Shown here in pieces: positions 13,001 through 22,900 of a stretch of DNA of 64,000 bases; positions within the stretch are counted from its first letter, which is position 1, and every line of letters starts with the position of its first letter. Location: NCBI GenBank assembly GCA_025617745.1, contig CM046853.1:62939024-63003023 (forward strand). Reading direction: 5' to 3'. The DNA is from Heliocidaris erythrogramma. Its lineage: Eukaryota > Echinodermata > Echinoidea > Camarodonta > Echinometridae. The notes under the pieces are model-generated. The model was not told where the DNA came from and ran no database searches. It worked only from the letters and a program-made list of their open reading frames with translations. The translations under genes were made by a program, and so were the position numbers.

Positions 13001-13516
13001 GGAGCATTTGCGGAGGAGGTGGAAGTGTTAAAGAAAGGTGGGATGTCCTGACAATGCAGACAAGTTGCTGATAGGTTGCTGAATGAATGCGGATTTACTA
13101 ATTTTGCATTCCACGTCTTCTCCGCGTCCTAGTGGACGCCAGGTTTTAGGAGACAAAACAAGTGTTATGGATTGGGAAGAAAGTTACACTCGGAAAGAGG
13201 GCACTGTAGCCTGAAGGTCTTTCTGGACAGTTCTACAACATTCTTCCTAGAGGAAGACATCCTACCGGGAAATTTTGACATATTCATACAAATAAGCTAG
13301 CGATGCAAGTACTTAGGACATTCTCAGACAAAGGGGTATCAGAGATTGAGGATGAGGCAGTCTAATTATAAATTGTTTTTGTTACCTGCCCTCTACTGAC
13401 AGGTGTGAGTCATCTTTTGAAACATCTTCTTCAAACCCAGTCATGTTGAAGAGACCTCCAGCAGCTGAAGATGATGACATCAGAGATTGAGTAGTTGAAC
13501 CCTCGTTCAGATCCAT
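7071..13516 (-). CDS. HMG20A: HMG20A/HMG20B orthologue (iBRAF/BRAF35-like HMG-box protein), complete, 8 coding exons
   Basis: Exons on the minus strand, 5' to 3': 13516-13386, 11547-11462, 11040-10979, 10621-10403, 9840-9673, 9230-9152, 8663-8448 and 7210-7071. All junctions are GT-AG, phases agree, and the total is 1101 nt (366 aa plus stop). A basic GWPKGKKRK stretch (about residues 101-109) leads into one HMG box (about 117-185; [29 protein letters not shown]). Then come [15 protein letters not shown] and a coiled coil (about 248-310; [19 protein letters not shown]). The C-terminus ends [11 protein letters not shown]. This order and the FTEEF block are diagnostic of HMG20. Family knowledge: nuclear DNA-binding partners of LSD1-CoREST that regulate neuronal and cell-cycle genes. 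I cannot say A or B; invertebrates may have a single ancestral copy. The start ATG follows AACG and opens an acidic, Ser-rich N-terminus. A possible UTR acceptor lies just upstream (AG at 13541-13540); the first exon and promoter were not found. Confidence 0.95.
7606..7743. mobile_element. 138-nt foldback MITE
   Basis: Near-perfect inverted ends: GGGGAGTGTTTCATGAAGCG against CTTGATGAAACGCTCCCC, extending to TCAGTGATTTTTACCGAC and its inverse. It is flanked by related CCAGTTCGT and CCAGTTCAT, which may be the target duplication within the host MITE. Confidence 0.65.
7859..7904 (-). ncRNA. Hammerhead ribozyme-like motif, left arm (opposite strand)
   Basis: This is the exact inverted counterpart: on the minus strand stem I GCGTGATAAC (7904-7895), core CTGATGA (7894-7888), GAA, palindromic AAGCTT stem III and GTTATCATGT (7868-7859). 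Both strands of this element could therefore encode a ribozyme fold. Confidence 0.62.
8152..8197 (+). ncRNA. Hammerhead ribozyme-like motif (type I), right arm
   Basis: Stem I GCGTGATAAC (8152-8161) pairs with GTTATCATGT (8188-8197). The conserved core CTGATGA is at 8162-8168 and GAA at 8178-8180. Stem III is the 3-bp palindrome AAGCTT (8181-8186), with the cleavage nucleotide C at 8187. Only the G-C closing pair of stem II is good, so activity may be weak. Very short stem III, usually needing dimers, is known for Penelope-encoded hammerheads. Confidence 0.65.
12178..12446 (+). mobile_element. LINE 3' end fragment inside HMG20 intron 1
   Basis: The plus strand reads [12 protein letters not shown], then [15 protein letters not shown], a LINE C-terminal pattern. 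A T-rich 3' UTR with GTAATTTTGTAGTGC and a short (ATT)n tail at 12432-12444 follows. The C-rich satellite begins immediately after. Confidence 0.55.
12448..12965. repeat. Mirrored ACAACTACCCCC satellite
   Basis: From 12448 to about 12800 the plus strand repeats short C-rich units (GGACAACTACCCCC, GACGATTACCCCCAAGGATG, ATACCCCCCC). From about 12803 to 12965 it switches to the inverse, GGGGGTAGTTGTCC. Longer blocks of about 150 nt repeat inside the C-rich half. Related units occur at 45770-45850. Confidence 0.75.
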
Positions 13517-13539
13517 CGTTCCTTGAATCTTGCGAAGAT

Positions 13540-15700
13540 CTGCTCATCAGTTACATAAAATATGCTGATATTCCCAACCACTCAGTATGCCTGCCAAATG
13601 AGAAATGGTGGGAAAAGAATGAAAATGAATTATGAGAATTTTTAATAAGACAAAAGGAGACATTGGGTAACTGGGTAACCATTTTTTAACAGCTTTCTAT
13701 ATTCATTATTTTATACCTTCAATCATTCATATGTGAAGGTACAGGGGGATTCACTCACACATCCACAGGATAACTTTGCACACTGTACAACTGCACCACT
13801 GTGACTTCCTACAATATACGAGCATGCGTTCTCAAACTCGCGTGAGAGTTTCAAAAGGAGGATCACTGCTAACATGGTTCCAAAAATTCCAAATGATCAA
13901 GGTAATAGAGATCCTATCAATGGAAACATATTGAGCTAACATATTTGATTATCCTACTGAGTACAGAGTATAATTTTTTCCCTTTGACTTTGAAATTTGA
14001 CAACCTCCTCAACTGCAGGCCACTGGAGCTTGATGAGCAAGGTTCATTTCAACTAAGATTTTGAGTCATAGCCTATCGAGAGAAATAGTTGTGACACATG
14101 TACAAGTGCATGCTCGAAAGTCAATTTATGGAGCTCAAATCCGAATGGAATTCGGGGCTCGATGAATTTGACCTGTGAATGGGCGTGCTTCCGTACATCA
14201 CAACTGTTTCTCTCATGTAGCTATGTCTTGAGTTGAGTTTTTATTTCTTTTGATCAGTGGTTTTTTTCCGCAAGCCTTTCTGCATTGTCAAATTCTTCCA
14301 TCTGCTATCTGTATCATATTTTGATTTAGCTCCACAAACATGGACTTTTTAACATTGTTTTTAAGAATTATGATCATGAAATAACATTGCATTATTTTGG
14401 GCTACACAAGGTCAATTTTGAATAAAATCTTATTCCCATTTATTTTCGGAAATATTAGTAGGATGGGGGGTTGCATTTCCGGACACTTAACAAAAAATAG
14501 TCTGTCAATTTTGCCGTCAGATTTTACGAAAAACATGCATCAAGTAACACTAAGTGAATATTTGCAATTCACATGATTTTCAACCTATCCTGTGAAAGAT
14601 TTGCGACAATTTGCATGAAAAGTTGTTTAAAAATGACTTGTCCGGATTAACAACCTGTCTGGAATTACAACGTCTGGGTATACTTTAAACATAAGCGACT
14701 GAATATAGACTAGTCCTTGAGTGATATTGCCCGATATCAATTATTTATTGGATACACGTCTGTCAAAACTCAATTACACACACACACACAACGATGCATA
14801 TTCGTCCATGTACACTCATTCAGTGAAAACCCGGAAAACCGACGAGTTTTTTACCTTTTTAATTTATGCTTTTAAATACGTTATCAAAAAATTATTTATG
14901 GGAGGAAAACTCAACTGGGCCAGCCCAGTGGGGGTGTTTATTGGAACGTTGTCTTCAAAGACAAAGTTGAACTTGAAAATAAGTTGAAGACAGGAAAAAT
15001 CCTACAAATGACATGGGCATTATGGGGGAGATTCAAAGATGGTAGACATTGAAATCTAGCAGTATAACATGTATGGAGTACAAGGTTATCTAAGATAACC
15101 TCGCATGTGTATGAGTGCTCTACAACTAAAAAAAGTACAAGCACGAGCAGCGCACACTCCAAGCATTCGTGTTGTGAAATCGCAGCACTGAGCATGCATA
15201 TTATTAAACGTATGGGACTGCACACAAAGGAAAGCCTGCATATTGTCCAAACTACGGCACATTTACGCTCCGTCGAAGTCAAAGTTAGCTACTTAACCGT
15301 TTTATAAAAAACGCTTTACTCGTATTTAACTCGTATGATCATACATTAGCCCTCTGAAATAGCAAATAATGAATATTAAAGGGAAAATCTATTCCATACA
15401 TACCAGCGACATGAGCGAGGCAAGAATCACTCATTTTCTTAGTTAGTCTACAAATCAGACTTTGATATGATGAATTGATAATGAAAGTTTCTGACACGTG
15501 TGTTATGGAGAATTACAATAATCAGTGGAAGAAAAATAGGGCCAGATCAAGTGGAAATACAATTCACATCAGCTTAGTGAACATTGTGTCAACTCATGGT
15601 TCTATCTGTTATTTTTTTTCCACCTGCACAATTTTTGTTTTCCAATCTGTGATTTATCGGTCATGAAATGATGGGTAGGTTGGAAGGGGGCGGCAATCTA
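13540..15700. other. Upstream of HMG20 coding start
   Basis: The 5' UTR exon(s) and promoter of HMG20 should be here or beyond, but none could be fixed. A short CA run is at 14775. Nothing else recognised. Confidence 0.5.
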
Positions 15701-15708
15701 GAAGGAAA

Positions 15709-15895
15709 AACCAGTAGCAACTGGTCCAGTTAAACCAGTTAAAGCCAACTGGTAACCCTGGAAATTCAACTGGATCAGTTATCCCATTTGAATGTCCAGT
15801 GTTACCCGAGTACTGGACCAGTATTACCAGTTATAAACCAGTTGGAATTTCCAGTTGAAACCAGTTGAAATCAGTTGAAACCTCCAGTTGAAAAC
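15709..15895. repeat. Dense CCAGTT/AACTGG motif cluster
   Basis: About fifteen copies of CCAGTT or AACTGG, in both orientations, within 190 nt. The last part has regular CCAGTTGAAA and CAGTTGAAAT units. Confidence 0.65.
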
Positions 15896-16259
15896 TTAAC
15901 TTAGTAAAATAATCAGCACTTGTACTAATTATTTGTGTCAATCGAAACAACACAGTAACACCGATTTGTTTGCAATATTTCCAATGTAATGGCAATAAGT
16001 CATTAGACTTAAAGTAGATCAATGCTAACATTACTGGTACAGTACTGGAGTGGAAGTTTGATATATTCTTTACCACGGTATATGTCACCTGACAAAATAC
16101 TCGTGACACGATCCACTTTACTTGACAACTTCAACAACCACAACAATTGTTTGATGATGATAGATAGGTGACTAATGTCTAGTGGAATGTGACGTGGACA
16201 TGCTATTGACACTGACACAGAATTCCGCAAACAAAATTGGCAAATTAGATTGTCACGTA

Positions 16260-16261
<2 letters not shown>

Positions 16262-16313
<52 letters not shown>

Positions 16314-16369
16314 CGGGCCCTTCTCTATACACCCCCCTTTTTTTCTCATACTTTCTCTCCTTTTCAACC

Positions 16370-16400
<31 letters not shown>

Positions 16401-16455
16401 GTTTACCTTATCTCATTTTTTATATTACATGTATATCTCATTCTCTCTCTCTCTG
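16262..16455 (+). repeat. (CT)n microsatellite cluster
   Basis: Three CT tracts (16262-16309, 16380-16400, 16443-16454) with a C run between them. Reading frames through it give Leu-Ser repeats that are not genes. Confidence 0.9.
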
Positions 16456-16564
16456 ACGTGGTTTCGTATATTTCTAGCCAGTATGGCATGTTAAATATCA
16501 TAATTGATAGGATTGAAGTAAATTGAATATATCATAAAGAAAGTAAATGTGAGAAAATTACAAT

Positions 16565-16635
16565 GCCCCGACCGGGATTCGAACCCGGGACCCTGGATTA
16601 CATGACCAGTGCTCTACCAACTAAGCTATCCGGGC
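16565..16635 (-). repeat. tRNA-Thr(UGU)-like sequence, copy 1 (tRNA-derived repeat or pseudogene)
   Basis: A 71-nt cloverleaf on the minus strand: acceptor GCCCGGA against TCGGGGC (one G-G mismatch), D arm GCTTAGTTGGTAGAGC, T arm CCGGGTTCGAATCCCGG. The anticodon arm CTGG...CCAG has loop CATGTAA, giving UGU (Thr), but position 33 is A instead of the invariant U and the 31-39 pair is T-T. The flanks are repeated with it in the next copy. Confidence 0.6.
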
Positions 16636-16882
16636 TCCCGTCGAAGCAAAGTAACAATCTCACACATAGCCCCTCTCTTTCCATCGAGCGTAGGGGGTAC
16701 ATCCATACCAATTCCATGCGTACGCTATATAATGGCCTACCAATGAGACAGGTCTTCCCTCTAAAGTCGGGCAAATCCATGCCAACGAATTTCTATAGAG
16801 GACAATTTAAATTCGTAATTAAATATCATAATTGATAGGATTGAAGTAAACATAAAGAAAGTAAATGTGAGAAAATTACAAT

Positions 16883-16953
16883 GCCCCGACCGGGATTCGA
16901 ACCCGGGACCCTGGATTACATGACCAGTGCTCTACCAACTGAGCTATCCGGGC
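16883..16953 (-). repeat. tRNA-Thr(UGU)-like sequence, copy 2
   Basis: Identical to copy 1 except that the D arm reads GCTCAGTTGG, the usual A-box form. The whole unit (about 190 nt, TTGATAGGATTGAAGTAAA to CCATCGAGCGTA) is duplicated about 320 nt apart, pointing to a tRNA-derived repeat or a local duplication. Confidence 0.6.
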
Positions 16954-17149
16954 TCCCGTCGAAGCAAAGTAACAATCTCACACATAGCCCCTCTCTTTCC
17001 ATCGAGCGTATTAATATGACATATTAATTAAGAACCACTGGTCTGTCAAAATGTCTATAAGTCTGTTACAAGAGAGAGTGACGTCGATTATGGGGTGGCA
17101 GGGGGCAGTCCCAGACTCAATTTCGCCGCGCGAAAATTCTCAAAATTTG

Positions 17150-17326
17150 TGGGGGTCCAGTTTCCCTCAATAATTCCCTGACAAGCAAAAAAAAAAAGTC
17201 TTCATTCTAAAAGGGGGGGGGGGCACAATCGAAAAAATGGCGGATCGTCTATGGTCAAAATGCATACTTTTCTTCCAAAGGGGGGGGGGGCACGGGCCGG
17301 AAGTGCCCCCCCCCCTGGATCCGCCA
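17150..17326. mobile_element. hAT-type element fragment, same family
   Basis: It shares AATTCCCTGACAAGC, ATGGCGGATCGTCTATGGTC, the G-run/GGCACGGGCC block and the terminal CTGGATCCGCCAATG with the copy at 23566. The left end is not defined. Confidence 0.55.
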
Positions 17327-17399
17327 ATGCATTGACTTATATAATGTAATCTATCTATGAGCACAGGTGTTTTTTCGAAACAAAATGAAATTAGTCAAA

Positions 17400-18720
17400 A
17401 TGATTCCTATTTTTTTTTAAAGGGTAACCCCCTAACATTGTCAAATTACTGGCCAATTTCTTTGTTAACGACATTTTACAAAATACTAGAAGAAAAAATG
17501 TTATTACACTTACAATGGCTTTAAAAAAAATAATGATATTTTACATGGATCTCAGTTCGGATTTAGAAGACACCATAATAAAACTGATGCTCTCCTTTCT
17601 CTAATTAATAGGATTACAAGTTCTATTGATAACGGTAAACATACAATAGGGATGTTCTTAGATCTCTCTAAGGTGTTCGACACTATATAGATCATGAAAT
17701 TCTTTAAAACAAACTTTCACATTATAGGGGCATTGTTTCAGGTTGGTTTCGGAAATATTTATACGAAAGTCAACAATATGTCTGTATTGATAATTGCACG
17801 TAGCAATTAAGAAATATTAATTGTGGTGTCCCACAGGATTCTATCATAGGCCCTTTACTTCAAATTTTGTATATAAATGACTTTCATAGATCATCGAATT
17901 TATTGACAGTATGCAGATGACACTAATCTATTTTTTCGCATATAAAAGCGTAGAAACTTTATTTAATGTGATTAATTCTGAACTGGATTTAGTTGCAATA
18001 TGGATTAAGGCTAACAAATTATCATTAAATCGAGAAAAGAAAAGTTACATGCTATTTAGTAATAGTTTTAACGAAATATCTCATCCGATTTTAATATATA
18101 ACATACAAATACAAAAAGTGAGTGAAACAAAATTTCTAGGTATTATAGAAAATAAACTTTCGTGGAAGCTTCATTTTGATAATGTCTGTGAATTGATATC
18201 CAGAAACATTGGTATGATTCACAAACGAAATGGTCTTTTCCGCCAAATTCTTTTATCACTAACCCACCTGCTGCCGAAATGACAAGTTTTGACATAACTA
18301 AAGTATGGAATATTGGCCTGGGAAAAATTGCGGCATGCCTGTTAGAAAGAGTTTTCTTATTACAGAAGAAAGGCTATGCGAATTATTAGTAATGTTAATT
18401 ATCGCCCCTGCATTGATGGTTTGTTTCACTCTAATAATGTATTGGCAATTTATGATATTTGTTGACTCAATCTTGCCGTTCTTACGTTTCTCTATCGTAA
18501 TCGTGAATTGCCCACTGTCTTTAATAATATACAGTAATGAAATCTATCACAAGAGAAATCAATCTGTATCACTTGCCAAGAACTCGTACCGCAAACACAG
18601 AATACTTTTTATATTTACTGCCCCTAAATTTTGGAATTCCCTCCCTTTAGATATACGAGACAGTAAAAGTCTGTGTACCGTACATTAAAACGTAAATTGA
18701 AAAAAAAATCCTAAGTTGCT
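17400..18720 (+). mobile_element. Dead non-LTR retrotransposon (LINE) reverse-transcriptase remnant
   Basis: Broken frames read in order as a LINE RT: LSNYWPISLLTTFYKILEE (17437 on), FLDLSKVFDTI (17655), CGVPQDSIIGPL (17823), then YADD as TATGCAGATGAC near 17909. An open piece at 17911-18282 contains LVAIWIKANKLSLNREK and KFLGIIENKLSWKLHFD. The 3' part reads PKFWNSLPLDIRDSKSL (18623 on), the usual C-terminal block of CR1/Jockey-group LINEs. Stops and frameshifts show it is inactive. The YADD core is RT palm motif C. No 5' ORF was found; the 3' end is unclear, with no obvious tail repeat before 18800. Confidence 0.85.
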
Positions 18721-19961
18721 ATTTATGGAAATTAATAATTGATCATGTTTAAGATTCTCTTACTTTAGAGACTGACATCTTCCAGTAGCAATTATGAACA
18801 ATACTATTAATCAAATAGAACCTTCCAAATCCCGCACCTGATCCCTTCCTAATCCTCCCCACCTGCCACATTGTCCTTCTTGTCCCGTCTTTTGCAAAGT
18901 TTACTCAGACCTTTAAGTCTTTACTGTTTCCAGCTTTTTATTTTTACAATATCTTATCATAGTTCCGCGCTAATATTCTTGATTTCAAATTTTTGCTTGA
19001 CACCCCTCTACATATTTTGTTTTCTTTATTGATTGATTTGCCCCTTCCTTTTACTCCAGTAGTTTCCTCTTTTGGCTGTATAGGATATCGCAGAGCTATA
19101 TATTGTTCATCTCATAAACTCAAGGGCAGGCTATTTGGCCCGGTTTGGGAATAAGATATTGGAATAAGAGAATAAAATTACTAAATGCTACAGGAGCCTT
19201 TTCTTATATGAAGTATACCTGCGATTGGATGAGGACTTTGAGAACTATTTTATGTTCCTTTTTACAGCAACCGTAAACACCAAAATGATAAACTGTAAAA
19301 TGAAAAGTGCACACAAAGCATAATCTTTATCCACTCACTAATAATGTTCTCGTCATAGCCTATATAACATGCAAACATAATTATACAAATATCCCAAGAC
19401 AGATATATTTGTACCTTCATTCTGCATTCATAAGCGGATCCGGGGGAGGGGTGGGGTGAAACGGCCGCACCCCCACTGAGATTTGAAGAAGAAAAAATTC
19501 TATGGGGTAACTGATCGAAGCCCCCCCCCCCCCCCCCCCCCCTCCCCCCCCGCGCTTCGTGAAGGCCGGCCAGATCCTGAAATCATGTTGCTAGGAAATC
19601 ATTAATATCAGCATTATTTTTTTGTTGTTGACAATCCTGGATTCGCCCATATTACATGGGTCTCCCATGTCCCTAATGAAGAGAAGAAACTACAGAATAT
19701 GTATGCCACTCCTTAAACACCTAGCCTACGAAACATGCCTTAACGAGATCGGGGTTTATTGGTATTTATTAGACGAGTCAGAGCAAACATCCTCCAGAGA
19801 CTTTGGACCTCAGAGTAAACTTTAACACCGAACCCAAACTATTTATAAGAATTCTAAATCTTCCATGTAGTACCCATTTGTAATTCAGTTTCGTCATTGA
19901 ACAGTCTATACCTTTATATAATATTCTCCTTGTGAGAGAAACCTTTTTCGTTATTTCAATT

Positions 19962-22900
19962 ATGGTTCGGAAAGGATTTTCAGTCCTTCCCATCCTGTTG
20001 CTTGTATTGACTGCGGTCTGTGGCATCTCGGGCGCACCTGTAAAACGTAAGTTTTTTTTTATTAGTTTGCCCTTATACACGAAAGTTGTTACAAAGTTCA
20101 CGAACATCACTACGCATTGGTTTTAACATTATACTTCATGCCTTCACATGTTTTGTTTAATTTACCAACGTCGAGGAGACGAAAAGGACAGGAAGTATTT
20201 TATGAACTATACATTGTAAAACTTACTGATTAAGGGGTAAAGAAAATAATAGAGGTAACCAAACATTACAAAACGTAAAATCATAAATGATGAAGATGTT
20301 ATTGATGAGATGCTGTACTATTAAAGACAGAACATTCTGGTATATAAAAGCACTCCACTGCATGAGATTCTTTAAGTAACATCTCTACGCAACCAAAGCG
20401 CTATTATTATAGCCAATTGTGTCCACAGTTTTGTTCAAGAGCACGCCCGCTTGTTTGTCTTTCGTTTTTCTCTTCTTACTCGCTTTCAGTTTCATTTTCA
20501 CCATAATTATTCCGTGCATGGCAATACCTTTACTTTATCAAAATCGTTGCGTTAACATATTCGTTGTAATTTTTACAATTTTATTTAATGACCATGGCGA
20601 CAGTTTTGCAGAATAATTGACCAATTTAACCTTAATCAGTTGTCTTATCCGGCATGTGCAACTTGAATGTGTCTAATTAGAGTAGGGGGTCTGCCCGGAT
20701 ACTTTAGCCCCCTCCCCTCCTTGTTTAGCATTGTTTTGGAGAAGCCACACATATTTATAATTATAAATAAATAATTATTATTTTCTTTTCTTCTTCGGGA
20801 CAGAGCATGTACCTCCTCACGCAAAGAGTGTTGAAATACCTTCCCACATCACAAAGGTATGTAAAATATAATGACATTTTGAAAACATTATTCTCAAAGA
20901 TATAGCTGGATGAAGTTTAATAAGTGTAATTTCTCTCTTGTAAAGCTATACTTTCCTTTATAATGATCATGATGATAAATAATAATGATTAAACATGTGA
21001 TAACCCTGGTCATAATTATTATTGTAATTGGAAGTGGAGCATCTATGTCATATAGGTTTTCACATTCTATACTGGAGCGTGGAAAATCGTTGACCATGAA
21101 AATTATATGATACTAACACTATACTTCTCCCCCTTCAACATGTTCAACATTTCTGTTTGAAGTTTCGCCCATATTTTCTTTCTCTGTTCTTCGTCTGTTA
21201 ATTTTCGTTTCTTCAGAATTACGACTCCCCATTTTGCACTAGTCTTGTTCTCTTTATAATTCACCTCCCTTCATAAACATAAAAGAGTCAGAAATAGAAA
21301 GTCACAAGAAAATTTACATTACCAACTCACAATTTTTCATAGTTTATCAACCTTAAAAATACTTAATGAAAAGGTGCTCAAAATAAATGCATGTTCATTT
21401 TGATTAACTCTTGACCGCTTTGTGTCCAACTTTATATCAATAACTGTCCTGTTATTGATGAAGCCATTCATATTCAAATTTGTCACAATATGCCTATTCA
21501 TTGGCTGTGTGCCAACAATGAGGCACTTATATATTTTAGTATATGCAAGTGGTATTATTAATCGTCTTCAAGTATGTAGTTTTTAAGTTATAAATAGTTG
21601 TAATGTAACAGCGTTGATCTCTTCATGATTTGTCATGTTTATCAACCTTAAAAATACTTAATGAAAAGGTGCTCAAAATAAATGCATGTTCATTTTGATT
21701 AACTCTTGACCGCTTTGTGTCCAACTTTATATCAATAACTGTCCTGTTATTGATGAAGCCATTCATATTCAACTTTGTCACCATATGCCTATTCATTGGC
21801 TGTGTGCCAACAATGAGGCACTGATATTTTAGTATATGCAAGTGGTATTATTAATCGTCTTCAAGTATGTACTTTTTAATAGATAAATAAATAGTTGTAA
21901 TGTAACAGCGTTGATCTCTTCATGATTTGTCATGTGTTTTATCGTCAGTAAAATTGAATTGAATTGAAATGAGTTATATTCACAAAATAACTTCCAGTTT
22001 TTTCTTATGTTTCTTTTTTTTTAAGGGAGATGTCATGCTTCTCAAAGAAAAGGTGAGAGAAGTTAGCGCTTCTAATGATTATTTACAGTAAAAAAAACTG
22101 GGAAAAGGGCTTAAGGGGGCCAGTCTGGTAAAATACAGTGAAACGCACGTCAATAAAGAATTCTGAATATATCTTTACTTGAATAAGCAAACCCCAACAA
22201 CCCATATTTTTTTGGAAAGCTGAGACAATGGAGAATCTAAATTTATTTATCTCATTAAATTTGCAAATTATATTTGAATTTGTCAAGGACATTAAAATTT
22301 ACAAAATATTGAAGTGCTCAGTCTGTGTACTACTGCTCAAATTGTACTTAAGATATCAAAGCTCTTTTATGTGATTTTGATAGTACATGGTATGCAAAGC
22401 AATTCTATGACACCTTTTGCATGATTTTCATCATTTACATATAATTATAATATTAAAAAAAAACCCCAGAAATTTGAGTGAAGTTCGTCAATAACTTTGC
22501 TTGTGAGGTATGTATGCAGAAAAACTATCATAGGATTGTTTGTTGTGTCAAGACAAATATCCCTGCCAATTTTGAAGTAATTCTGATGAAAAATTTTCAA
22601 GTTATAGCAATTTTTGTCCAAAGATTTTTAATTCAGAGATAATTAGCATTTTATAAAGGAAATAATAAGGATGCGCATAAAAGTAGTGATTATTCATCAT
22701 TTCTTGGCTTAGAATTGCTTGTAGAGTCCCAATTTTGTCAGAAACCTCCATGCACACATCAATGAAGAAGTACATCAAATGTAAATTCCATTTTTATCAC
22801 TATTTTCTTCTTTTATCACTATTTTCTTCTTTTCCCACCTTATTTACTTTCATTTAGAGACAAATCAGTCGTTGAATTCTCCAGGTCCGTATCCTGTCCC

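Larger units (their letters stand above)
11773..13143. mobile_element. Possible composite element in HMG20 intron 1
   Basis: CCTGGCATCCACTAGAGCGC (11773) and GCGTCCTAGTGGACGCCAGG (13143) are imperfect inverted ends. They enclose the LINE fragment and the mirrored satellite. No convincing target duplication. Confidence 0.4.

Noticed and set aside
14938..15282. 114-codon minus-strand frame
   Set aside because: Unusual hydrophobic/Cys-rich mix without motifs; no splice link to HMG20.
16182..16526. Long plus-strand frame rich in Leu-Ser
   Set aside because: Produced by the CT microsatellite; both strands give equally long repeats (Leu-Ser or Arg-Glu).
16565..16953. Functional tRNA-Thr genes
   Set aside because: A at position 33, mispaired anticodon stem and acceptor mismatch, all shared by both copies; called tRNA-derived repeats.
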